A stretch of 64,000 bases of DNA. Source: Rotaria macrura (Eukaryota > Rotifera > Eurotatoria > Philodinida > Philodinidae). The translations under genes were made by a program, and so were the position numbers. Numbering within the stretch: the stretch's first letter is position 1; each line of letters begins with the position of its first letter. Location of the stretch: assembly GCA_900239685.1 (NCBI GenBank), contig OENT01000268.1, positions 6,352 through 70,351 of the forward strand, given 5' to 3'. A model generated the notes under the pieces. It searched no databases. It was not told where the DNA came from and saw only the letters and a program-made list of their open reading frames with translations. Of the stretch, positions 12,871 to 24,428 are shown piece by piece.

Positions 12871-15800
12871 CTAATCTTGTGAAGAACTGGCTGATTTAAC
12901 TCGATGTTGTTCGTTTAGTAGCGATACGGTCGGATTTACTCTATTGAAGAAAAGGAAAACTGATCAATAATTATTTGAGAATGAAACAAATGTCAACTTT
13001 GATTGCTGAAATCTATTTGAAGTCGAAGATGTTCGCGTTTCTTTCACAAGAGTCGGATATATCGGGGGACGAGTTGAGAAACGGTTGAGTGCCGAATAGA
13101 TTTCATTTCTTTGCAATGTTCGTTGAAATACTTTGGCCTTCAAAACAAAGACAAGTCACATTTCACGAGAAACCTTCTCTTTTTCGAGAACGCTCTTTCT
13201 CGACAAACACAACAAAAGACGAACGAACGAACGAACTTGTTCAGCTAATTGTTCATTTTTCAGTTTACTTTCTTCGAGCATTTGACGACTTTTTTCCAGA
13301 ATTTCTTCTTCTTTACTCGTTTCCGACACGTTTTCACAATCATTTAAAACAGTTACGTTTGTTTGTTGTTGTTGTTGTTGTTGTTGTTGTTGCTGTTGTT
13401 GAGGTTCAACAGACGATGATCGACTGTGAAATACGTTGAGACGATGGAGGCCTTTGAAAGAGAAAAACAGATCGACGACTTGTTTTCGTTCTCTGATGAA
13501 CATTGACTAGATGTGAAGATCTTTCCTTGTCTGTTGTGGCTCTTACCGGAGTATTGTCGGTGATGCTGTTTCAAAGATAATTCATTTAATTGTTCAACGA
13601 AGTCTCGTTTTTCTTCTGTCAATGAAAAGAATGAAGTCGCAACAAAAGTGAATTCAACTTCTAAAAACCTTGTTCGACAGGAACGTTCGCCGAATTGGGT
13701 CGCTCCCTAGTTGATAGTTTCGTCGACGGTGCGCATGATCCGGCCGCTGTTATTTCTAAAACCCGATGTCAATGAAAAATTTGATTCGAAACACTTTTAG
13801 ACAACTAAACTCATAGCAATGATTTTTCTTATAAATTATTTGATTCCTCAATTAATTCGATATGAAGTTTGATGCGATTTTATCTAATTTAACTATTCAT
13901 TAGAATGTTCTAGACTATTTCATCGGGGGGATTATTATTCCATGTTGAGAACCTTCGCTTTTGTTTACCTACGAACAATCGGAGAAAAGTCGCGACTGGA
14001 CTCAACTAGGAATACATGAAATTGTGTCTCTCGAGCAGCGTTTCTATTATTCTTCAACGAGAATGCAACAATCGATGAATCGATTCTCGGACTTCAGTCA
14101 ATCGAGTTAGGCATTGGCTCGGCGGAATTCGAAATACGTCAAGTTGACATTCATTTACTTTTAGTTCCGCACAAAAATGTCGACGTACGATGACCTCCTC
14201 CCGTTTAAGATTGCAGCTGGTTGAAATCTCCGGTTGAACAGATAAGATTTCATTTAGTCCGCATCGAATAGGGAAAATAGAGGAGAGATCATTTCATATG
14301 ACTAGTCATAGAAGAGGACGAAGCAAGTTCAATAACGATGGACAAATAAGTGTTGTTTCACGAAGTTTCAGGGCGACGAACGTAAAGAACTTGAAATGCG
14401 GCTGAATAGAATTCTGAATTTGTTGAATGGAATCTCGTTTTACGAGCAGTAGTCAACCATAGACATGTTTAACTCTTTTTCAAAAAAAATTCTCATTTAT
14501 TATTTGACGACAAACAAAATGCATCGATAACTCTTCTTTAACTCGATTTTACCTGAGCACTATTCATCGAATAGTTCCATTTCGTCGAACGATGTGCCTT
14601 GATCGGATCAATGGACTTTCTCCTATCGTCTCTCTCTCTCTCTTTCCAAACAACGTCACTTGAGTAAATCTGTTCAAGTCGAACCGTTTGAAAGTGTGTC
14701 TCGCTCATTCTTTGCTCATGCAACGGACATTGAAACACAGTCAGTATATCCTTCGTCGAGCTCTCGTCTTTAAGAGGATTATGTCACAAGCAAAACTCTT
14801 TTCTTTTGTTCGTTGAGGTTTGGGGAAACGGGTATTATAGGATCTTTTTGTCTATTTAGGATGCTAGAAAATGCAAATGATTAATCTCGATTACTACGAA
14901 ATGAATAGGTGAAAGACGATCTATTTACTGTTGTCGATCGGCATACAACTGGCCTTTGTCAACGCATTATGGCTCGCACATGTTGACGACTCTGTTTTCA
15001 TTTCGATTCGATTGTCCGAACAGGAAAAATACCGAAAGAGATTTTAATGCGTCATTAATCATTTGATGATCTCGATTTATCGGTCCAAGTCAACCTTGAC
15101 GTTCGCGGATCAACAAACGATCGATCCTAAACTAGTTATCTAACTGATTGACACTTGTGTCACCGCATCTGTCGGGAGTGAGGCGCTACTCTGCGAGTGT
15201 CATCTCGATGGAATTCGACACTCATTTCAGGTCCTCTCTCACAAAACTTGATAAGAATAGAATCCTGAATGTGTTTACTGAGTGTATTCGGCATTTATTT
15301 GCTTTATATTCATTTGGCACATCAACGAAAATGCTCCGAACGAATAACTTGTCCGTTCGATTTCGCTCTTCGGTGATATCTACCTCGCTGAGAGTTTAGT
15401 CTTGTTTATTTAACAACGAACAATGCCGATGGGGCGAGAATTTGTCACGGTCTTCTCAGATTTCAGAAGAGAATTCTTCGCAAAAGTCTTCAGCTTCTTT
15501 TCCGACTCGGCAAATATAAAATCCAACTCGCTAATATCCATAAATGTAGGAGGTCTCAAGAGAACGGTGTTCTCGTCTCGCGTTAATGACTTCATTCGAT
15601 ATGTAGAACGAGTGAATTTAAACGGATTTCCCGAATTTGAAATTTGGTCATCGATCAGTATCGTGTGACGTCGATGTTTGTCGTTGGTCTCGATCGAGTT
15701 GAAAGGGCAAGAGAAGACAACTCTTTTTCAGATCGATATGTCGAGAAACAAGAGATTATATGCGAGAACAAAAGATGATTGACTGCTGTACCAAAAAACT

Positions 15801-18800
15801 GATATTGAATATGACGAGAAGCTGATAAATGGCACGGCGTAGATCTAAACATTCCTTCTCGCATTCAGGATAACAGATAAGTGAAGAGAAAATTTTCCTG
15901 GGGCCAAACTAACGACGGTTCTACATTGATTGAAGATGATTCGATGCTCTGAAGAGCATCGCCACTAAAATTCTTTCATCGATATTTAGGTTTGACTCGT
16001 TCGAAGAAAAAAAGCCGGAAACAAATCAACTCTCGACGATACTCAATGACAATGATCGACCGCTGAGCGAACGAAGCGTCGAAGATTCATCTGGCTCGTT
16101 CTATCTCAAAGATCCAGTCAGACGATTGAATCGATCGATTGTCCCAACGATCCAAGCGTGTTAAATGTCTTAGTTAAACATTTTTCTGTTGGAACTAGTG
16201 AAAACTGAAGAAACTTATTCTGAGAGGATTCTATGGAAACAGAGTCCCGCTGAAGAGAATCGAACTACTTTCCGTTAACGACTAATCGAGATGGTTAAAA
16301 ATAGGCGAGACGCAGTGAATATGTGAAACACGAGTCAATGATTAGTATGAATAACGAAGAAATGAAGGGAAAACAGTCACTTACGTTTTCGATGTTGAAC
16401 GACCGCCGAAAGAGGCCTCGAAACTCCGTAAAGTTTGTAAATTTCGTCTTGTTTCTTCTGACCGGTTCGTTGTCTCGATGCGCTCGATGCTCTTAACAAA
16501 CGCTTCTGCGACTCGTTCGTGGTTGTTAAGGTGGCCCACTTTTGATTTGATGGCTCGCTCGATGATATCGTTTGAATGAACGTTATCGTTTTATCTTCGA
16601 TCGACTGTTTCGGCAGAATCGTTTGAGCTTGCTGATCAGCGCCAACGTCTGATCCCTGCGGATTGGGATTCGTCGTAGATTGCTTCATGTTTTTCGGGTT
16701 AACGCCCAAATGAATGGCCGAGTTTTTATTGTTCTTCATGTAGGTCGTCATCATTTGCTCAAGATCAGCTTCAGACGCCGAACGAAGAAAATTTTCGAAC
16801 AGACGATTGTCGATTTGATTGCTGGAGAACAGTTGATTTTGGTACTGACTCACCGTTTCTTTGTTGTACAGGTGAAGAAAATCACATAATTCTTTCGCCA
16901 AGATTCGCTTTTGATCGGCTTGACTCAGACGGCGCGACGGAATTTCAACACGAAATGCCGGAGAAAGATTTTGCCCGGCTCGTTTTAAGAATCGAATAAC
17001 TAATTCCATGTGTTGACTCGATGTCACGTCTTCTTTTAATTCCGAATCGAGCATCAAACGAAATTGAATCCGCTGCAGATACGTTCCGAATGCTGTACGC
17101 GCTTGTAATGGACTGAGTGGTTTAAAATAGAATTAAACAAACTTGCATTAGTCTGCAACTACTGCCACTCGATTCTATTCAGCATCCTTTTCTAGATCAA
17201 CTCCCGCTATACTCAACCCTCCAAGTTCGATTCTCGATAGGCAAAAAATCAATTTTAACGAGAATTGATTTGTCCCCCATGATGACGGCAAGTCATCCAC
17301 CATATGCAATTCAAGAGCCATGATTCCCTAAGAGAATTCTCCTAGGTCGCTGATCTAATAAAGACATTATTCTCATTCGATTATTACTTTCACAAAACGC
17401 ATAATATCAATGCGAAAAGTAATTGAAACAAATCGCTTTCTAATCTTGAACTGCCTCGAGGTAAAACATTATCGCGATTCATACAGAGTCTCGTCATTCT
17501 TTTCGAGCATGTCCTTGCCGTTTCTGTTTCCCAAAACTGATTCTTTTCTCTGGAACCTGCTTCCAATCGTTGCCATCAAGGCTAGGCTACGACGAAAGGC
17601 GAGCTTCGACTCACCTCAGAACGAACATCTTTCATTCTCTCGGCGCTATTCTCATTCTCGTGAAAATCAAACCACAGTCAAACATTATCCAAACGAGAAA
17701 TTCAGTCGACGATGCAACATTCACTGGAACGGAAAAGTCCCAAATCAAAAAATTTCAATTTTCTATTCGACATTTTTTAGAAATTCGTTCCCTCGTCGAG
17801 CAACTTTTCTCGATAGAGTCGGCCGTCGAATTTCAAATAGTGCCTAAAAATGAGCATTAAAACTAAATGATTAAATTAAAGAAGCACGAACAAAACTAAC
17901 GAATAGGAAAGCGTTTTTATCTTCTGTCGAGCGGATATTCGTGACGAGAAGCTAAATCAAAAGTAGAGAATCGAAATGAAGGAATATTATCAAATGAACA
18001 GATGGACGAGCGATAGTTTATCGTCTAAAACGATACGCAGACGAGATGAGACTCAATCGTTGATCAAGCTCCGGATTGGCGGAGAGTGATCAGTCGCAAG
18101 TTTATCTCGTGATCGGCTTCAGAGAAGTAATTGTCTCATTCGGTTATTGACTTGAGAGACGATTTTTAGAACAACTCACAAGACACTAGACAACGACAAC
18201 AAACATCTGAAGCAGTGAGACACGGACACAGAGAGAAAGAGACAGAGATTGTTGTTGATGAAACCGTTCATACCTTAATGTTAAACCTTGATTAAGCATT
18301 TGAAGAATATCATTTTTTGCATAAATAGAATGTCTTCCTTCACCCGGTGCCGCGCTGGCGTTTAACTGTTGTTGTTGTTTAACTAGTTGTGCGACTGTGG
18401 CCAATCGTTTCGTTGTTGATTCCGACGACTTGTTCACTTGCTTTGACATTAGAGTATGGATGGGCGCCGATGTCGCTCGATGAATATTAATAGATTGATT
18501 TCCATTATGCTCGATTGATTCGACGATGATTTGAGATTTGGAAGATTTTTCATTTAGATTGTTGGTCGTCGTCGTTGTTGTTGTTGTCGTTGACGTCATA
18601 GTCGTCATTGTTGAGTTACTCGATGTCGATGGTGGTACGATGTCGATCAGACGTCTTTCATAGATTCTGTATCTTTCGAGAGCTTCATCGATATCACAGC
18701 CGTTCGCCTTGGGCGTTAAATCCTTATCCGATGGATGACCGTAGTTAAATGCCGACGAAAGATGTTTAGAGCGTGGAACAGTTGTGCGGCGAATTTGTTG

Positions 18801-21800
18801 TCCACTTTGTTGAGTATTGAGGGCGTTCGGCGTCCATCGTGACGGGTAAAGACGCTGATGAATCATTTGATTGAATGATGTCGTTCTTTGTTCGAAGAAT
18901 GTTGAAAAGAATTCGTATGTGTCGCCCGTGGGAAATATTCGAACGAAGCCTCCCCGTTGACGACTCTCTTCTTTAATCGTTCTCAATATTCGAACTTCTT
19001 CCGACGACAAACCGAAAAATTCTCCGCGGACGACTTCATTTGCTTGATTAGAGTTATTGGCATGATTTCCATTCGATTGACGAGTCGGACGATTGGCCGT
19101 TGTCGCCCGCCATTGACGTCCATTTGCCAATGGATTTGCCGCTGATGACGTCAGACTATAACCTGCCGATATTGGACGACGCTAAAATTGCAGTTATCAT
19201 CTTTCAATAATTAAATTCAACGAGCAATTTTAGATTCTCAACATGTTCTAGATTTCAAGGCGTCATCGTCACTCATTAAATAATCGCAAATAGGTTTTTC
19301 AGATACTTCGAACAAATTCATCTCGTCGAACAGATAAATCGATTTCAGAGAAAACGAGCTCATTCTTTCAATCTCAAAACTTTGATTTGCTGCTACTTAT
19401 ATTGACAAGAAGACAATTTCATTTTAATTACGATCATGAAATGGCCAATCTCATCAATATAGAACAGTGAAAAGCTCGACAGAAAAACGTAGCGAGAAAT
19501 TCTGTCTCGTAGGATTTTTCTCTTAATGGTCTTATTGAATTGATCGTCGATTAATGCAGTTTACTTATATTAATCATAAAAATGAGTCTTGATTTAACTC
19601 ACTTAAGATCTATGTTTGAATCGAGATTTTTGATGCTTCTCGATTCCCCGATTCAACGATCCCAGAAATCAGCTTATGCGCGCGATTGATTTTAATCATC
19701 GCTAAATCCGGCCTGAAGTCATTGTGAATTCGACTGAGTTTATCAACAAGAAACAATGATTTCACACCGCCGACTTGTCTCTGAATGGTGATCATCGACT
19801 CGGCGATCAACTAAGTCGGATATTCGAGTAAAGCTGGTCGAACAAGTTAAGCGAAAATCTTGGCATATGAAATTCTTCGAAAGACGATTTGTGCAGCTGC
19901 TGAACGTAGATCGAATAGAGGGAGCGTGATTGAACGATTTTTCATTTCTTGTCATAGTCAAGCAAAAGCAAAGAATTTAAATCGAACAGATTTATTTTGA
20001 GACTGTCAAAGAGGAATGTCAAAGAGAAGAAGCAGGATCTTGATCTTGTGGTTTCCAATAGATGTCTCTGTTTCACAAAGAAAAAGTTTCTCCTTTTCGA
20101 AAACCCAAAACAAGATTAGAGGAAGTTTCATTTATTTATCTCGACTCCATCGAAGTCGGTGTCTGCGAATAAGCTCAACGAGTTGTTTCTCTAAAAATTG
20201 ATCCTACCAGGTAGTTAACTGACATGCGAGACTCAGCCGATCAATTGAATTTTAGTCTAGATAATTTTACATTCAGCAAAGAGTTGCAATTCTACGTCAT
20301 TTTCATTGAAAAAACTTGAACTTGTTTCATGTTTAATCATAAATGAAAACAGAAGTCTCGTTCTTTTGAGCATCGACACAACAAGAATCCTAAGCCGCGT
20401 TTCGAGTGGAACTCTGAAACGAAATGTTTTCGCTCACTTTGCTAGGTGCGCACTTTATTTTTGGCAACAATCTGTAATGAAACTAATTTTTTGTCGATTT
20501 AGAAAACGAAAAATATTGTTTGTTACATCATACTGAGTATTAATAAACACTTGGAAAACAAAGACAGACGGCGCATTGGACAGTTCGTTGATCGATTACT
20601 CAGAAGAAAGTGGCTGCGGCTTATCCGGGGACATGAAAATTCGTGTGGCTCAGTTTTCTCGAGTTCAAGAAACTTATCAGGCAACGCTCTCCGATTTCGA
20701 GCAACTTTATAATACAAAGTTTTCAAACTTCGAAGACAGTCCGAAATTGGAGAACACCTAAAGGCAGTTTTCTCCGTGTGCCGAGAAATATATCACAGAG
20801 ATTTCTTCGAGCACGAAGAACTTATATTTTTCTTAACCCAAAGATAATCGAAGTTGCGACTGACATTGTTTGACTTCCTCCGGTTGTTGGACCTAACCTC
20901 TTCTTCGACTCATTCACGCCGCCTTGAGAGGAAGCGAGCAAGAGGCGTTTTAGTTCATAGGCAGCAACCTGAAAAAAGAAAACAATGCCATTAAAACGAT
21001 GAAACGGACATTTGAAAGTATACTGCATTCAATTTTACGCACGAAAGTAAACACTATTCTCAAAAGAATCTAATTACTTCTATTGAAAATAAAATTCGTG
21101 TAATCTCGTCGATTCAAATGTTTATTTTCATCCATCGAATTGAAGTGCAATTAAAATAAAGTCCTTTTCATCGACAGAGATGCCATGTTTCTCGTGTTTC
21201 TCACCTAAACTTCGTGAAAGCTGTTTTTCTTTCATTTTTCACGCCCTTGGCCAATATCGAGAGTTATTCGACGAAAAATAGAAAACAAAGAATTTCTACT
21301 ACAAACATTGTTAAGAGGTCACAGTCGACTGTCAGATACATTAGTTGATAAGGCTGTAGAATCAACGTCTAATTTCTTTTCGGAAAGTGTACTCGATACA
21401 TTTGAGTTTTTGAGCAATCTGTAGATTAGAAAAGGAAATGTTTTAGACATTTTGCTTTTACTTGTTACAGCTGCTGTTCGGAATGCTGATCCTAAGGGAA
21501 CACTTCAATTTACTATCTCAACATGCCGAATGATGAACTGGTCAATCTCTTTCACCGTTGTTGATCACAACGTCAACGACCAAGGCGATGAATATGCCGA
21601 CCAAGAAAACAATAGGAAAATTTCATTTGGGTGTTTGTTTGTTCTTCCGACGAAGTCGTTGGATAGAAAAACGAGAACGTCACGTCGAACCATTCAGTGC
21701 ATCAAGTGCGATGACGATGCTTCATTTGNCAAATGAAGCATCGTCATCGCACTTGATGCACTGAATGGTTCGACGTGACGTTCTCGTTTTTCTATCCAAC

Positions 21801-24428
21801 GACTTCGTCGGAAGAACAAACAAACACCCAAATGAAATTTTCCTATTGTTTTCTTGGTCGGCATATTCATCGCTTTGGTCGTTGACGTTGTGATCAACAA
21901 CGGTGAAAGAGATTGACCAGTTCATCACTCGGCATGTTTAAATAATCATTAAGCGAAATGGAGCAAAACGACTCTTGCTGAGCCGTAAGCTAGGATTCGG
22001 TTTAGACTTCAAATAGATTTCTTGTCGCTCCGAGTTTCAGTTGGGAACAATCGATTGAGCAGTTTATCGAAACGCGCTGATTGCTTTCCACGAGATTCCG
22101 CAAAGCGGTCGAATGAGTCGTTGGTGATTTGTTTGGTTGATAGCTGAAATCAGTTTGAGTAAATAAACGAGAGACGGTGGAAATTGTTTTATGATAATAG
22201 CATGTTAAAACAAACCCTCTGCGATCATCTCTCATCGATTTCTATGGCTTCAACCTTAGTCAATCCGATCAACGAACTTTTTTCTCTTCGAATCCGAAAA
22301 CAATAACTTCACCTGATTTTTCTCTTCTTATGAAAATAAATACGAAATAAAAAAGTCGCGACAAACTCGTTTAAGTTGATCCGATTGGCAGTTCGATTCG
22401 GCTTTCTGTTGTCTTTGTTTGTTCGAATAGACGGCTGGATCTTGGCAAGGCATCGACGTCAAATTGAGCAGATCACAAATCATGTGCGTCTTGATTTTCA
22501 AGTCGATCGGAGCATCGCTTTTGGTTCGATGAAAAAAACGAGAAACGAATGAGATCATTGTCCGATAGATGTTTTTTCTGCGCACAGAAAGCACTGAACG
22601 AACTTACCAACCCAATGACGGGGATAAATTAACTTCAAGTACCCAAGGTTTCAATTCATCGTCGATTAATATATCAAAACCATAAACTTCTATTTAACGA
22701 GAGAAAGCGGAAATGAGTTACTGAATGTTCTTCTCTGGAAACGAAAAGACGAGTCTGGCCGTACCGAAACAATTTCCTCTTGTTGGCACAAACATTCTGC
22801 AAGCAGCTGATATTTGTGATTCAACTGACAGTAGCGTCTTGATAACGACGTCTTCAATCGACATCATTAAACTGAACGTATCTTTTCCTTCGGATTTCAA
22901 CAAACGTAACATAGCCGACATCGACCATTTATTCCCGAAATCTTCAATATCAGGATCGTCACATCTAGAACGATAGTCATCCAGCTGACGTAGACTTGTC
23001 GTTTGACTTGAACGCGTAAAGCTCACTGACCTGACGTATCGATGACTCCGTTTGTTAACACTGTAGTTGGTCAGGTGCATGAACGCATTTTTAATACTTC
23101 GACTGTTCGGATCGTATTTAACGGTGGCGAACCTTTTTAGAATAAACAAAAGCAACATGAGAACGACTGCATCTTGTTTTCATAATCGTTCGAGTGAAAC
23201 CCGTCGGCGTCGAGCATCTCACCTGGTCAGACCTTCTTCGTAGAGATAGGCGATAAGTGGATCGTAGGAAGTAACAGCCACGTAGATTCGAACGTCGAAC
23301 TTGTATCCTATGTTAAACGAAGGGAAGTTTCAATTAGGAGAAAAGCTTTCGTTCGAATATAAATACTGACCATCAATGAGGAGTGGATTGTCGATGTATC
23401 GACTTATGACGAGGTTTTCATCGAGGGGAACTTGATCAGGCTAAACAAAAATCAATACGAATTCGATTTGTTTTAGACGAGTCGATTGTCGGCTCGGAAT
23501 ATCTAACATGATTTATTAAGAATATTCCTTTGCCTTGCGATGAGGCGACAGGTTTTATTATCCAAAGACCTTTTTCACGTTGGAAGGCAGCTTAAAAAAC
23601 GAAACAAAATAAGAACTGACAATAAATCGATCGGTCAGCAAAGAGCACGTCAGCGACAAAAAAACTCGACGAACCTGAGAAATCTTCGAATTCATAAGGC
23701 AAGAGGAAGGTCGTTGGAATGAAATTGAAATTTTTGACCCCTTTCTCTTGTTGCATTTTCTGGACATTCTTGTAAAGCCGATCTTTGCGCGTCATTTCAT
23801 AGGATCTTGACAGATGAAAAGCACGACATGAGACAACGATTGCACGGAGATGACAAATCGAACAATGATTCAATGAAAACTACCTGGGAAAATGATTGAC
23901 ACGTTGAAATGGATTGAGTGATCTTAGCGTGAACGGCTTCATTCCGCCGCCAGTCCACATAACGTTGAATTCTGAACTCGACGGGTGCACTTCTCGAAAT
24001 CCGTGTCCTTCGAGAATGTTTCGGATCAGTTTCGTTTCATTTTTAACAAATTTGAACGTCAGACAATGTTTTTCTCCGATTTTCCTCGCTTCCGGACATC
24101 GACCATAAACAACTTTGGGAGAAAATTGTATGATAGAAGCGCGTTTTGAACCATAGCGAATAAGACGTGGTACGAGTGCTCTTCACGAATATTGGTTTTA
24201 AAACGAAACTATTTATGAACAAAACAGAAAAACAAACGAATAAATTTTAACTGACTTGCATCGTCCATTCTGTTGATTATCTTCGTTGATTTCATCAAAA
24301 CTTTCTTCTTCTCCGTCGAATATGTCGTCGGGTGAATCTTCTCCGCCGTCGAATATCGCAGAATCGACGCTCGATGAACGTGGAAGGACTTCGTGAGAAT
24401 TTAAACTATTTCCAATCATAGAAGCCAT
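12871..24428 (-). CDS. TTLL5: tubulin polyglutamylase TTLL5
   Basis: TTLL5 adds glutamate side chains to tubulin tails in cilia, centrioles and cytoplasmic microtubules. Sixteen exons with matching phases are predicted: 24428-24256, 24180-23884, 23805-23675, 23569-23508, 23440-23371, 23307-23223, 23132-23031, 22964-22765, 22689-22608, 22517-22367, 19181-18274, 17112-16385, 13615-13547, 13451-13237, 13137-12998 and 12940-12871, totalling 1160 residues (vertebrate TTLL5 about 1280). Residues 58-451 form the TTL catalytic domain, with the motifs [42 protein letters not shown] and MPCQDP. Then come RGGFVRIFP (about 525) and the [15 protein letters not shown] block. The tail keeps KQHHRQYS, matching the vertebrate KQAARQYS region, followed by a polyglutamine run and a coiled-coil-like segment. 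A 3.2-kb intron (22366-19182) contains a palindrome around an N. The last four exons are the least certain. Confidence 0.93.
13360..13402 (-). repeat. CAA/CAG trinucleotide repeat coding polyglutamine in TTLL5
   Basis: On the minus strand an almost pure CAA run with one CAG encodes about 13 glutamines in the fourteenth predicted TTLL5 exon. It sits just before the coiled-coil-like segment. Length polymorphism is likely. Confidence 0.85.
13616..16384 (-). other. TTLL5 intron, 2.77 kb
   Basis: Predicted donor GTAAGTG at 16384 and acceptor TTGACAG ending at 13616; both sides are phase 1. Short open frames inside (for example 14538-14738, 15423-15668 and 15655-15864) carry no recognisable domain. 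It is TCGA-rich with (CT)n near 14630-14645. Confidence 0.6.
17113..18273 (-). other. TTLL5 intron, 1.16 kb
   Basis: The donor GTATGAAC follows the TTLL5 segment MLNQGLTLR and the acceptor CCACTCAG precedes SPLQARTAF, restoring an uninterrupted family alignment. Two overlapping plus-strand open frames (17410-17860) have no recognisable homology. Confidence 0.6.
19182..22366 (-). other. TTLL5 intron, 3.19 kb
   Basis: Phase 0 on both sides joins QSDQLKR to RRPISAGYS. The donor GTTTGT is weak. No exon belonging to TTLL5 was found inside. The intron contains the 209-bp-arm palindrome centred on N 21729. Confidence 0.55.
21520..21938. repeat. near-perfect palindrome, 209-bp arms, centred on an N
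   Basis: Bases 21520-21728 and 21730-21938 are reverse complements around the single N at 21729. I see two mismatches (in gaatgatg/gagtgatg and caaggcg/caaagcg). Both strands therefore encode nearly the same peptides. One reading contains a hydrophobic stretch ([14 protein letters not shown]), but no intact gene. The position of the N at the exact centre suggests a scaffold join or a collapsed inverted duplication. Confidence 0.9.

Noticed and set aside
17221-17245. tRNA B-box-like string (aagttcgattctcg)
   Set aside because: No matching acceptor stem, A-box or cloverleaf could be built around it. No tRNA was found anywhere in the window.
21452-21928. Four open frames on both strands with near-identical peptides
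   Set aside because: They are the same sequence read twice through the palindrome at 21520-21938 and are not separate genes.
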